This document shows positions 16,186-24,457 of a DNA stretch of 64,000 bases, in pieces. The stretch is from Parvularculaceae bacterium (GTDB lineage Bacteria > Pseudomonadota > Alphaproteobacteria > Caulobacterales > Parvularculaceae): positions 62,001-126,000 of the forward strand of contig JANQMJ010000012.1 of assembly GCA_028280115.1 (NCBI GenBank), given 5' to 3'. Each line of letters begins with the position of its first letter. Positions within the stretch are counted from its first letter, which is position 1. Position numbers and translations under genes: made by a program. A model generated the notes under the pieces. It had not been told where the DNA came from. It saw only the letters and a program-made list of their open reading frames with translations, and ran no database searches.

Positions 16186-19100
16186 ATGGGCCTTACGCGG
16201 CTTTGCCTGAAAAACCCGGCGGCGGCCGGGGTCGTACTCGCGATCATCACGCTGCTCGGCGTGTTATCGATAACCCGCCTGCCGGTGCAGCTTTTCCCAT
16301 CGATCGAGCGTCCGCAAATCAGCATCTGGACGGAATGGCGGGCGGCTTCTCCGCGCGAAATCGAGAGCGAAATCACCGAGCCGATCGAGCGCGAACTGCG
16401 CGGCATTCCGGGCATGGTCCAAATGCAGTCCTGGTCGAACGCCGGCGGGGTCTGGATGAATCTCGAATTCGCCCTCGGCGCCGACATGGACCAGGCGTTT
16501 ACGGAAGTGAATTCGCGCCTCCAGCGGGTGCGCGGCCTGCCCGCCGAAGCAGAACGTCCCCGGGTGAATTTGGGCGGCGGCGGCAACGCCGGCGAAACAT
16601 TGATCTATTTGTTTTTGCAACGGCTGCCGAGCAACACCGAACCCGGCTCCAACCTCACCGCTTTCGCCGAACAGCGCATTCGCCCCGAAATCGAAGCCGT
16701 CCCCGGCGTCGCGGGCGTCGACGTCAATGCCGACGACGGCGAACCGATCGTTCATATCGAATTCGACCCGTTCCTCGCGGCGCAACTCGGCGTGACGCTC
16801 GATGAGATCTCGCAAAATGTAAATCGCTCTGCAGACGTGACGGGAGGATCGGTCGAAGTCGGGCGGCGCAATTATACGCTTCGGTTCGAAGGCCGTTTCG
16901 ATGCGTCGCAATTAAATGAAACGATCCTCGCCTGGCGCGACGGCGCGCCGGTCAAACTCGGCGATATTGCGGAAATTTCCGTACAGCCGGACGATTCCGG
17001 CGGCGCCGTCTACCAAAACGGCAATCCCGCGATCGGCATGCGCGTTATTCGCGAACCCGGTTCGAATACGCTTGAGGCCATCGATGCGTTGACGGAAGTG
17101 CTCGACCGGCTGAATGCGGGACCGCTCGCCCAGAAAGGCTATTCAATCCAGAAGAGCTTTGACCCATCGGTCTTTATCAAGCGCGCGATTTCGCTGCTCA
17201 CCAACAATCTGATGCTGGGAATCATGCTCGCCGTCGGCGCGTTATGGCTCTTCCTGCGCCGCTCCGCGGCGACGCTGATCATCGCCGCGGCGATTCCCAT
17301 CTGCATGATGGCCACGATTGTCGTCCTTAACCTCTCCGGGCGTTCGATCAACGTGATTTCGCTCGCGGGCCTGGCTTTCGCCACCGGCATGGTGCTCGAT
17401 GCGGCGATTGTCGTTCTGGAAAACTACGTCCGTCTGCGCGAGGACGGCCGCAAGCCCTTCGAAGCGGCGCAAACCGCTGTGGGGCAGGTTTTCGGCGCGC
17501 TCTTCGCGTCCACCGTCACCACGGTCGCGATCTTCATCCCGATCATGTTTTTTGAAGACGTCGAAGGCCAGCTGTTCGCCGATCTCGCGCTGACGATCGC
17601 CATCGCCGTTTCCTTCAGTCTGGTCGTCGCCGTCACCTTGCTGCCGACGGGCGCGCGCCTTTTCATCAAAAAGGAGGCCGGGGGGAAGAATGGCGGACGG
17701 CCGCAAATGGTAGAGACGATCGCCGATTTCATCATGACGGCGACGGCGACCAATCCGCGCCGGCTGGCGCTTGTCGGCGGATTGATCGGCGCGCCGATCG
17801 CGATTTCCTTCCTGCTGTGGCCGCAGCTCAATTACCTGCCGCCGGTCAAACGCGATGCGGTCGATGCGTTTATCGGCCTGCCGTCCGGCGCCAGCGCGGA
17901 CATGGTGCGCGAAGAAATCGCCGAAGTAATCGTCGAACGCCTGCAGCCCTATATGGATGGCGAGAAAGAACCGTCGCTGCGCAACTATTACCTCTTCACC
18001 GGGTCGTGGGGCGGCAATACCGGCATCCGCATCAACGATCAGTCCCGGATCGACGAAATGGTCAAGATCGTCAACGAGGAAATCCTCGCCGGTTTTCCCG
18101 ACACCCGCGTGTTCGCCAGCCAGGGCAATCTGTTCGGCAATTGGGGCGCGGCCGGCTCGATCAGCCTTGAACTTCAAGCCGCCGATTTCGACGCGCTTGG
18201 CGACGCGGTGCCGGCCGCCATCGACGTCATCCAGGAAGCCCTGCCCGGCGCGCAGGTCTGGCCCAATCCCGATCCGCAGATCGTTACGCCGGAATTGCGG
18301 CTTCTGCCCAATGACCGCCGCATCGCCGAAGTGGGTATGACGCGCGATGCTGTCGCCCGCGCCGTGCGTGCCCTTGGCGACGGCCAGTGGCTCGGCGAAT
18401 TCTTCCATGAGGACGGTCGCATCGACATTTACCTGCGCGCCAAGGAATGGACCGAACCGGAATTTCTCGGCACGGCGCTGATTGCAACGCCCACGGGCGC
18501 CGTGGTGCCGCTTGGCGAACTCGTCGCCATAGAGCGCGGCGTCGGCCCGCAGCAGATCCGCCGCCTTGACGCGCGCCGAACCATCACGCTCGGCATTACG
18601 CAGCCCGAAGGCATGGCGCTGGGGCCGGCGGTGGACATCCTCAGACAGAACGCCGAGTCGCGGCTTTACGAGGTGCTCCCGCAAGGCGCCTCGCTGAAAT
18701 GGGGCGGCGATGCGGACTCGCTGGCGCGCGCGGTAAAAAACCTCGGCAGTAATTTCCTGCTCGCCATCGTTATCTTGTTCCTGATCATGGCGGCGCTGTT
18801 CAAATCGGTGAAGGATTCATTCCTCGTCATCGTCACGCTGCCGATGGCGACGGTCGGCGGCATCCTCGCCATTCGCGGCGCCGATCTTGTGAGCGACCTG
18901 CCGCTCGACCTGCTCGGCATGATCGGCTTCATCATTCTTCTCGGCCTGGTGGTGAACAACGCCATTTTGTTGGTCGCCCAGACCCGCGCGTCCGAAGCGG
19001 AAGGCAAGTCGCGGCCCGAAGCGGTGCACGAAGCGCTGAAACTGCGCATCCGGCCGATCTTCATGTCGATGTCGACGTCGCTCATGGGCATGCTGCCGCT

Positions 19101-19278
19101 GGTGCTCTCGCCCGGCGCCGGCAGTCTCATCTATCGCGGCCTTGCTACGGTCATCGTCGGCGGCATGGCCGTCTCGACCATCTTCACCCTGCTCTTGTTG
19201 CCGGCGCTCCTGCAACTGGGCGCAAGGCCGGCGCTTGCGCGCTTGCCCATAGCCGACGCTCCGCAGCCCGCCCAATAG
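16186..19278 (+). CDS. RND efflux transporter permease subunit
   Basis: A 1030-residue inner-membrane pump of the HAE1/AcrB-like RND superfamily, driven by protons and working with a periplasmic adaptor and an outer-membrane channel. TM1 (GVVLAIITLLGVLSI) near residue 14, two large periplasmic loops, and TM blocks at about 335-500 and 860-1010 are visible. TM4 reads GMVLDAAIVVLEN, so the proton-relay pair is Asp-Ala rather than the Asp-Asp of AcrB; TM10 has GLVVNNAILLV. The start has a GGGAGAG site. The gene precedes its adaptor by 16 bases. The upstream BlaI unit ends 128 bases before, so co-regulation is possible. The substrate is unknown, and no outer-membrane channel gene is adjacent. Confidence 0.92.
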   Translation: MGLTRLCLKNPAAAGVVLAIITLLGVLSITRLPVQLFPSIERPQISIWTEWRAASPREIESEITEPIERELRGIPGMVQMQSWSNAGGVWMNLEFALGADMDQAFTEVNSRLQRVRGLPAEAERPRVNLGGGGNAGETLIYLFLQRLPSNTEPGSNLTAFAEQRIRPEIEAVPGVAGVDVNADDGEPIVHIEFDPFLAAQLGVTLDEISQNVNRSADVTGGSVEVGRRNYTLRFEGRFDASQLNETILAWRDGAPVKLGDIAEISVQPDDSGGAVYQNGNPAIGMRVIREPGSNTLEAIDALTEVLDRLNAGPLAQKGYSIQKSFDPSVFIKRAISLLTNNLMLGIMLAVGALWLFLRRSAATLIIAAAIPICMMATIVVLNLSGRSINVISLAGLAFATGMVLDAAIVVLENYVRLREDGRKPFEAAQTAVGQVFGALFASTVTTVAIFIPIMFFEDVEGQLFADLALTIAIAVSFSLVVAVTLLPTGARLFIKKEAGGKNGGRPQMVETIADFIMTATATNPRRLALVGGLIGAPIAISFLLWPQLNYLPPVKRDAVDAFIGLPSGASADMVREEIAEVIVERLQPYMDGEKEPSLRNYYLFTGSWGGNTGIRINDQSRIDEMVKIVNEEILAGFPDTRVFASQGNLFGNWGAAGSISLELQAADFDALGDAVPAAIDVIQEALPGAQVWPNPDPQIVTPELRLLPNDRRIAEVGMTRDAVARAVRALGDGQWLGEFFHEDGRIDIYLRAKEWTEPEFLGTALIATPTGAVVPLGELVAIERGVGPQQIRRLDARRTITLGITQPEGMALGPAVDILRQNAESRLYEVLPQGASLKWGGDADSLARAVKNLGSNFLLAIVILFLIMAALFKSVKDSFLVIVTLPMATVGGILAIRGADLVSDLPLDLLGMIGFIILLGLVVNNAILLVAQTRASEAEGKSRPEAVHEALKLRIRPIFMSMSTSLMGMLPLVLSPGAGSLIYRGLATVIVGGMAVSTIFTLLLLPALLQLGARPALARLPIADAPQPAQ

Positions 19279-19294
19279 AAAGGATCGGCGAAGC

Positions 19295-20416
19295 ATGAAC
19301 CGAAAACTCGTCATCGCCGGGACCGCCGGCGCCATCCTCATCGCCGCGGGAATGGGCGCATTCATTTATGGCGACACGGTCGGCGCAAGCGCGGGCGCCG
19401 AGGAAGCCAGCGGCGCGCCGCAGGGCCCGCCGCCAGCGACCGTCGCGGTGGCCAAGGCCGTCCAGCGTCAACTGGCGCCGCGCTCGGAAACGCCCGGCTC
19501 GGTGGTGTCCACAAGAGACAGCCTTGTTTCCGCTGCGACCTCGGGAAAGATCGAATGGGTCGCCGAAGTGGGGGCCGAAGTCGAAGAAGGCGACGTTATC
19601 GCCCGCATAGAAACCGCCGACGCCGAATTAACGCGCGACAACAGTGCGGCGGAAGTCGCGCGCCTGCGCGCCCGGCTGGAATATCTCGACAGCCTTTACA
19701 AGCGCTATGTGGGCCTGGGCGAGGAAGCCGGCGAATCGGAAGCGACCCTCGATGAAATGCGCGCCAACCGGGACGAAGCCCGCGAGGCGATGACACAGGC
19801 CGAGGTTGCGCTTCGCCGCGCGCAAATCAATCTCGCCCGCACCGAGGTCGAAGCGCCGTTCGCGGGCCGCGTCGTCTCGCAAGAGTCCCAGATCGGCGAG
19901 TTCGCCAATCCGGGCACGGAGCTTGTCCGTCTCGTCGACACGCGCCGGCTGGAAGTCACGGCGCGCACGCCGGCTGGGCTCGCCCGCAATATCGCGGCGG
20001 GCGACATGATCAGAGTGACCAACGGCGCCGAAACGGCGCAGGCCGCGGTGCGCGCCGTGGTGCCCGTCGGCGACGCGCTGTCGCGCTTGTTGGAATTGCG
20101 CCTCGAACTGCCGGAAACCGACTGGTATATCGGCTCCGCGGTCCGCGTCAGCCTGCCGGCGGCGGCGGCGCGCACGGTCACCGCCGTGCCGCGGGACGCG
20201 CTGGTGCTGCGCGCCGACCGCATCAGCGTTTACGTCATCGATGCGGACAACAACGCCAAACGCGTCGATGTGGAGCTTGGGGCCGCCGAAGGCGACTTCA
20301 TCGAAGTCATCGGCGACATCAATCCCGGCGACAGCGTGGTGATCCGCGGCGGCGAGCGCCTGCGCGACGGCCAGGCGGTGACGATTTCGACACTCTCCGG
20401 CGAGCCTTCGGTGTAA
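19295..20416 (+). CDS. RND efflux periplasmic adaptor (membrane fusion protein)
   Basis: A 373-residue HlyD/AcrA-type adaptor linking the RND permease to an outer-membrane channel. A signal anchor at about residues 4-25 (KLVIAGTAGAILIAAGMGAF) is followed by a barrel-sandwich half (about 60-100), an alpha-helical hairpin (about 105-180, EVARLRARLEYLDSLYKRY), the second half with VEAPFAGRVVSQE, the beta-barrel domain and a membrane-proximal end. The start follows AAAGGATCGG. The order permease-then-adaptor is the reverse of the common one. A 242-base terminal-inverted-repeat element begins 3 bases after the stop. Confidence 0.9.
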   Translation: MNRKLVIAGTAGAILIAAGMGAFIYGDTVGASAGAEEASGAPQGPPPATVAVAKAVQRQLAPRSETPGSVVSTRDSLVSAATSGKIEWVAEVGAEVEEGDVIARIETADAELTRDNSAAEVARLRARLEYLDSLYKRYVGLGEEAGESEATLDEMRANRDEAREAMTQAEVALRRAQINLARTEVEAPFAGRVVSQESQIGEFANPGTELVRLVDTRRLEVTARTPAGLARNIAAGDMIRVTNGAETAQAAVRAVVPVGDALSRLLELRLELPETDWYIGSAVRVSLPAAAARTVTAVPRDALVLRADRISVYVIDADNNAKRVDVELGAAEGDFIEVIGDINPGDSVVIRGGERLRDGQAVTISTLSGEPSV

Positions 20417-20419
20417 AGT

Positions 20420-20661
20420 CGGTTGCGGATCGCGTAATCCATTTCACCGCTCATTCCCGCGCCCGCGCGCGAAGGCGCGCTAATTATAGTTTGACCGCAT
20501 TCGCGGTCGGGCCGGGAATCCAGTCCTATGAATAAAGTCGGGCTTCGCCCGTCATCTTTTTATTCACTGGATCCCGGCTCTGCGCAGCATCACCCCGGAT
20601 TATGATCCGGGGCGCTGCAGCGCGTCCGGGATGACCGGGCGATCCGTCCGATCCGCAACCG
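20420..20661. repeat. 242-bp terminal-inverted-repeat element, copy 1
   Basis: Bounded by perfect 13-base inverted ends, CGGTTGCGGATCG (20420-20432) and CGATCCGCAACCG (20649-20661). The interior carries strong hairpins, including CCCCGGATTATGATCCGGGG and GTCGGGCTTCGCCCGTC, and REP-like parts such as CCGCTCATTCCCGCG. A second copy at 58303-58543 matches it at roughly nine of ten positions, including the interior. It has no coding frame of note, so it looks like a non-autonomous, MITE-like or intergenic repeat unit. It sits between two convergent genes. No target-site duplication is obvious. Confidence 0.8.
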
Positions 20662-20670
20662 GTTCAACCC

Positions 20671-20952
20671 TTACGCGTCTTCGCCAAACCGGTCGTTCAC
20701 GAGCTTGACCAGCGAGTCGACCGCTTCGGCCGCTTGCGGGCCCGTGGCGGAGATCTCAAGCGTCGCGCCCTGGCTGGCGAGCAACATCAACAAATCAAGC
20801 TGAGAATCGGCCGAGGCGGTGCGATCCTGATTGCGCACGCTGACGACCGCGTCATACGACTTCGCCAGGGCCGAGAAATACCGCGACGGACGAATATGCA
20901 GGCCGAGCCTGTTCTGGATGACGGCGGTCGCTGTGACTGGCTCGTCGCTCAC
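20671..20952 (-). CDS. ptsH: HPr-family phosphocarrier
   Basis: A 93-residue phosphocarrier of the phosphotransferase system. The active-site His19 lies in NRLGLHIRPS (the usual form is GLHARPA). The equivalent of regulatory Ser46 is probably Ser50 in SADSQLDLLML, but the usual KSIMGLMML context is changed. Start is GTG at 20950-20952, since no in-frame ATG occurs between it and the stop of the EIIA gene 15 bases upstream. It most likely forms a regulatory, not sugar-transporting, PTS with the EIIA-Man protein. No hprK or ptsI is present in the window. Confidence 0.88.
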   Translation of the reverse strand: MSDEPVTATAVIQNRLGLHIRPSRYFSALAKSYDAVVSVRNQDRTASADSQLDLLMLLASQGATLEISATGPQAAEAVDSLVKLVNDRFGEDA

Positions 20953-20967
20953 GGGATGGCTCGGCCT

Positions 20968-21378
20968 TTATTCCGTTGTCTCGCCGGACAGCACCCAGGA
21001 GGCGACGTTGATATATTTGCGGCCCGCCTCGTGGGCGGCTTTGACCGCGTCGTCGAGTTCGTCATTGGCGCGCACCGAGGCGAGCTTGATCAGCATCGGG
21101 AGATTGACGCCGGCGACGACTTCGGCGTTCGCTTTTTCCATCACCGAGATGGCGAGATTGGACGGCGTGCCGCCGAACATGTCCGTCAGGATGATGACGC
21201 CGTCGCCGGCGTCAACGTCCTTGGCCGCATCGAGAATGTCCTGGCGGCGCTTTTCCATATCGTCGTCGGGGCCGATGGACACGGCCTTGACCTGCTCTTG
21301 CGGTCCCACGACATGTTCGGCTGCGGACAAAAACTCCTCCGCAAGACGCCCGTGCGTGACGACAACCAGCCCAATCAT
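20968..21378 (-). CDS. PTS EIIA-Man-type protein
   Basis: A 136-residue EIIA of the mannose/fructose family, phosphorylated by HPr on His9 (VVTHGRLAEE). The fold signature LTDMFGGTPSNLAI (about 63-76) is intact. In alphaproteobacteria this gene with ptsH forms a regulatory phosphorelay near chvG/chvI that lacks membrane sugar permease components; none is seen here. It is 15 bases upstream of ptsH and 70 bases downstream of the sensor kinase gene, a distance too short for hprK, which usually lies between them. Confidence 0.9.
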   Translation of the reverse strand: MIGLVVVTHGRLAEEFLSAAEHVVGPQEQVKAVSIGPDDDMEKRRQDILDAAKDVDAGDGVIILTDMFGGTPSNLAISVMEKANAEVVAGVNLPMLIKLASVRANDELDDAVKAAHEAGRKYINVASWVLSGETTE

Positions 21379-21448
21379 GCGCGACTCCGAGTTGATTCGA
21401 GCCCCTTATGGTGCGTTGGAAATCGTATATGTCCACTAAAATCGTCGG

Positions 21449-23167
21449 TTAATCGGCCGGCAGTTCGACGATAAACCGGGCGCCCAAACGCGGGCCCGCC
21501 GGATCGTCTGGGTTTTCGAGCCGGTTTTCGGCGTAAATCCGTCCGCCATGGGAATTGACGATCTGCCGCGAGATGGCCAGTCCGAGCCCGGAATTGTTGC
21601 CGAAGGCCGAGCCGCGCGGCCGTTTGGTGTAGAACCGTTCGAAGACCGCTTCGAGGTTTTCCGGCGGCACGCCCGGCCCTTCATCGTCGACGATCAGCCG
21701 CGCCAGGCGCGAGCGCTGCGCCGGGGCTTCCAGATAGACCCGCACCCTGCCGCCGTCGGGACTGAACGAGCGGGCGTTGTCGATCAGATTGCGCACGACC
21801 TGGCTCAGCGCGGTAGGATTGCCGAGCACGTATACCGACCGGACGGGATCGTTGAACATCACGGTCGCATCGCCGTCTTTCGCGGTGTCTTCGTACATCG
21901 AAACGATGTCCCTGAGGAGACGGGTCAGATCGACGGCTTCGCGTGTTTCCCGCGCAAGCTCGGCGTCCAGGCGCGAGGCGTTTGAAATGTCCGTAATCAG
22001 ACGATCCATCCGCGCGACGTCTTTTTGAATGACCTGCATCAGCTTTTCCTGCTGCTCGGGCGTTTTGGCGATGGCGAGGGTCTCCGATGCGCTGCGGATC
22101 GAGGTCAGCGGGTTTTTCAATTCATGGGCGACGTCCGCAGCGAAGCTTTCGATGGCGTCGATGCGCGCATAGATCGCCTTGGTCATGGATTTGAGGGACG
22201 AGGCCAGTTCGCCGATTTCATCCTTGCGGTGCGTAAAATCGGGAATCCGCGCGCGGCCGGCGGCGGCGATCCCTTCGCGCACCTTGTCGGCGGCGATCGC
22301 GAGCTGGCGGATCGGCTGAGCGATCATCGCCGTCAACAAGAGAGAGGATAGGATCGCCGCGACGACCGCGAATCCGAAAATCGGCAAGATCGCCAGGCGC
22401 GCTTCCTCCACCAATGTGTCGATGCCGCCGCTTTCCGCCGTCACCAGCCCGTAAATCGCCTGCACACGGCGGATCGGCACGGTCACCGAGACGACCAGTT
22501 CGCCTTCTTCGTTGAGACGCACCGACGCCGCGCCGCGCTCTTCGGCGAAGGGCGAGGACGCCAGCGCCTGGTTGAGTTCGCTTTCCAGCGTGATGCGCGC
22601 GGCCTGCATGCGATAATCGCGCGAGAAAAGCCGCAAGATCGTATGGCCGACGTCGCCCCAGCGCAGGCGGCGGGCGCCGTCGTCGTCGATCGACGGCAAC
22701 GCCTCGGCGATGATCTTGTCCTCGCGCAGGACGACATCCTCGATCAGCAGCGCATTGGCGTCACTGACCGGCGGATTTTCAAAGGTCTGCGGCGCGTTGA
22801 AGATGCGCACCCGGCCTTCGAAACTGTCCCACACGCGATTGAAAACCTCGCGCACGTCGGTCTGGGAGAGCGCCAGGGAACACAGCGCGGTCTCTTCGCC
22901 CTGGCGGGCGATGTCGGCTTCGTCCACCGGCTGGCAGGAGCTTTCGTCGATCGCCACCTGGCCGAGCACGTCGGCGATGATCTGCGCCTGGGCGCGCACG
23001 CCCTCAAGTTTGGCCTGAATGAGCCCGTCGCGATATTGGGTGAGCGCGAAGGAGCCGACCAGCAAGATGAACAGGCCGATCAGATTGGCGACAACGATGA
23101 TCAGCGTCAGGCGCGAAAGCGCCACGCGCGCGCGGCGTTTTCGCACCCTGCCGCTATCGCCGTTCAT
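21449..23167 (-). CDS. chvG: ChvG/ExoS-type sensor histidine kinase
   Basis: A 572-residue inner-membrane kinase. TM1 lies at about 21-43, a periplasmic sensor region at about 45-255, TM2 at about 259-282, then HAMP (about 283-335), the dimerisation domain with DVAHELKNPLTS (phosphorylated His348) and a catalytic ATPase domain with NLIDNARSFS, DEGPGVPP and GLGLAISRQI. ChvG senses acid or envelope stress through periplasmic ExoR in rhizobia; exoR is not in the window. The gene follows the response regulator by 6 bases, so they share a transcript. Assignment to ChvG rests on the domain order and the neighbouring HPr/EIIA genes. Confidence 0.88.
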   Translation of the reverse strand: MNGDSGRVRKRRARVALSRLTLIIVVANLIGLFILLVGSFALTQYRDGLIQAKLEGVRAQAQIIADVLGQVAIDESSCQPVDEADIARQGEETALCSLALSQTDVREVFNRVWDSFEGRVRIFNAPQTFENPPVSDANALLIEDVVLREDKIIAEALPSIDDDGARRLRWGDVGHTILRLFSRDYRMQAARITLESELNQALASSPFAEERGAASVRLNEEGELVVSVTVPIRRVQAIYGLVTAESGGIDTLVEEARLAILPIFGFAVVAAILSSLLLTAMIAQPIRQLAIAADKVREGIAAAGRARIPDFTHRKDEIGELASSLKSMTKAIYARIDAIESFAADVAHELKNPLTSIRSASETLAIAKTPEQQEKLMQVIQKDVARMDRLITDISNASRLDAELARETREAVDLTRLLRDIVSMYEDTAKDGDATVMFNDPVRSVYVLGNPTALSQVVRNLIDNARSFSPDGGRVRVYLEAPAQRSRLARLIVDDEGPGVPPENLEAVFERFYTKRPRGSAFGNNSGLGLAISRQIVNSHGGRIYAENRLENPDDPAGPRLGARFIVELPAD

Positions 23168-23173
23168 CCGCGA

Positions 23174-23869
23174 TCAGTCTTCCTTATATTTGTACCCGAC
23201 GCCGTAAAGCGTTTCGATGGCGTCGAAATCGTCGTCAACGGCGCGGAACTTCTTTCGCACCCGTTTGATATGGCTGTCGATCGTCCGGTCGTCCACATAA
23301 ACCTGGTCGTCATAGGCCGCGTCCATCAACTGATCGCGGCTTTTGACGAACCCCGGACGCTGGGCGAGCGAATGCAGGATCAAAAACTCGGTCACCGTCA
23401 GCACGACCGGCTTATCCTTCCACATGCAGGCGTGACGCAGCGGATCGAGCGTCAGGCTGCCGCGGCGCAGGATTTTCTTTTCCTCGTCGGGCGTGGGCGT
23501 TTCCGACGCCTGGCCGCGCCGAAGCACGGCCTTGACCCGCTCCATCAACAGCCGCTGGGAGAACGGTTTCTTGACGTAATCGTCCGCGCCCATCGTAAGA
23601 CCGAGCACTTCGTCGATCTCTTCGTCCTTGGATGTCAGGAAGATGAGCGGCAGCGATGAATCCTGGCGGATGCGGCGCAACAGTTCCATGCCGTCCATGG
23701 TCGGCATCTTGATGTCCGATACGACAAGGTCCGGCGGGGTCGCGTTGATATATTCCAGCGCCGCCGCGCCGTCCTCGAAGGTCTTCACCGTATGGCCGTC
23801 CGCCTCCATCGCCATGGATACGGAGGTCAGGATGTTCTCGTCGTCGTCAACCAGCGCGATTGTGGCCAT
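23174..23869 (-). CDS. chvI: ChvI-type response regulator
   Basis: A 231-residue OmpR-family transcription factor. The receiver domain (1-120) has acidic Asp8-Asp9, phospho-acceptor Asp52 ([12 protein letters not shown]), and Lys in SKDEEID near 104. The winged-helix domain (about 135-231) contains [18 protein letters not shown] and [13 protein letters not shown]. It precedes chvG, six bases apart, and is probably phosphorylated by it. In related bacteria ChvI controls exopolysaccharide and envelope genes; whether it acts on the polysaccharide locus in this window is only a possibility. Confidence 0.9.
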   Translation of the reverse strand: MATIALVDDDENILTSVSMAMEADGHTVKTFEDGAAALEYINATPPDLVVSDIKMPTMDGMELLRRIRQDSSLPLIFLTSKDEEIDEVLGLTMGADDYVKKPFSQRLLMERVKAVLRRGQASETPTPDEEKKILRRGSLTLDPLRHACMWKDKPVVLTVTEFLILHSLAQRPGFVKSRDQLMDAAYDDQVYVDDRTIDSHIKRVRKKFRAVDDDFDAIETLYGVGYKYKED

Positions 23870-23961
23870 GATCTCTATCCCCGTGTGATTTCAACTTCTT
23901 ACTATGCGTTGCGCCGGGCGCATAGAAGGCGTCGCCAAGGCCGTTTTGTGGCGGGCGCCGG

Positions 23962-24261
23962 TTAACCGGCCTCCCTGGCGGCGTCTTCGATCACTTCCGC
24001 AAGCGCAACGTCCCGGGCGCTGAGGCCCCCGGCGTCATGCGTGGTCAGGGTGATGTCGACCCGATTATAGACATTGAACCATTCGGGATGATGATCGGCC
24101 TTTTCGGCCGCCAAGGCGATCCGCGTCATGAAACCGAACGCTGTATTGAAATCCTTGAACTTGAAGCTTTTCGCGACTGCATCGCGGCCGTCGACAAGCG
24201 TCCAACCGGGATAGGCTTTAAGGAACGAAGCCCGTTCCGCCTCTGTCAGTTTCTCCGTCAT
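23962..24261 (-). CDS. phhB: 4a-hydroxytetrahydrobiopterin dehydratase
   Basis: A 99-residue pterin-4a-carbinolamine dehydratase (PCD/DCoH family), which regenerates the pterin cofactor after aromatic amino acid hydroxylation. The active-site signature [17 protein letters not shown] has His57 and His58, and His75 in [10 protein letters not shown] completes the trio. I chose the ATG at 24259-24261; an extension to 24372 adds a Cys/Arg-rich stretch foreign to the family. No phenylalanine hydroxylase gene is nearby, which is common, as PCD is often unlinked. Confidence 0.92.
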   Translation of the reverse strand: MTEKLTEAERASFLKAYPGWTLVDGRDAVAKSFKFKDFNTAFGFMTRIALAAEKADHHPEWFNVYNRVDITLTTHDAGGLSARDVALAEVIEDAAREAG

Positions 24262-24393
24262 GTTCGTCCCATACCGTTGTCTTGTGCGCATGTAGGCGCG
24301 CTGGCGGGCAATGTCATGACGAAACAAAAAATTCAGCCATGCGGCACATCTGCGATTGACAGTCATTCTCATTACAGCTACCAGCGCTGATAT

Positions 24394-24408
24394 TGCAAAT
24401 CATTTGCA
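24394..24408 (+). promoter_or_regulatory. Fur-box-like palindrome upstream of the siderophore receptor
   Basis: TGCAAATCATTTGCA is a perfect 7-1-7 inverted repeat, 49 bases before the receptor start. It resembles the TGCAAAT/ATTTGCA-type sites of alphaproteobacterial Fur-family regulators. A TTGACA lies at 24356-24361 and a further CATTCTCATT stretch follows it. The site suggests iron-repressed expression of the receptor. Confidence 0.55.
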
Positions 24409-24457
24409 GGCGAAAAACACAGCCGGCCAGGCTGCGCTGGGAAATGGGGAATACATC

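Noticed and set aside
17242-18684. Long minus-strand frame inside the RND permease gene
   Set aside because: It is antisense to a clear RND gene, is Arg/Asp/His-rich, has no domain, and results from third-position GC bias.
21379-21448. Possible hprK remnant between chvG and the EIIA gene
   Set aside because: Only 70 bases, with no recognisable HprK fragment such as its P-loop in any frame.
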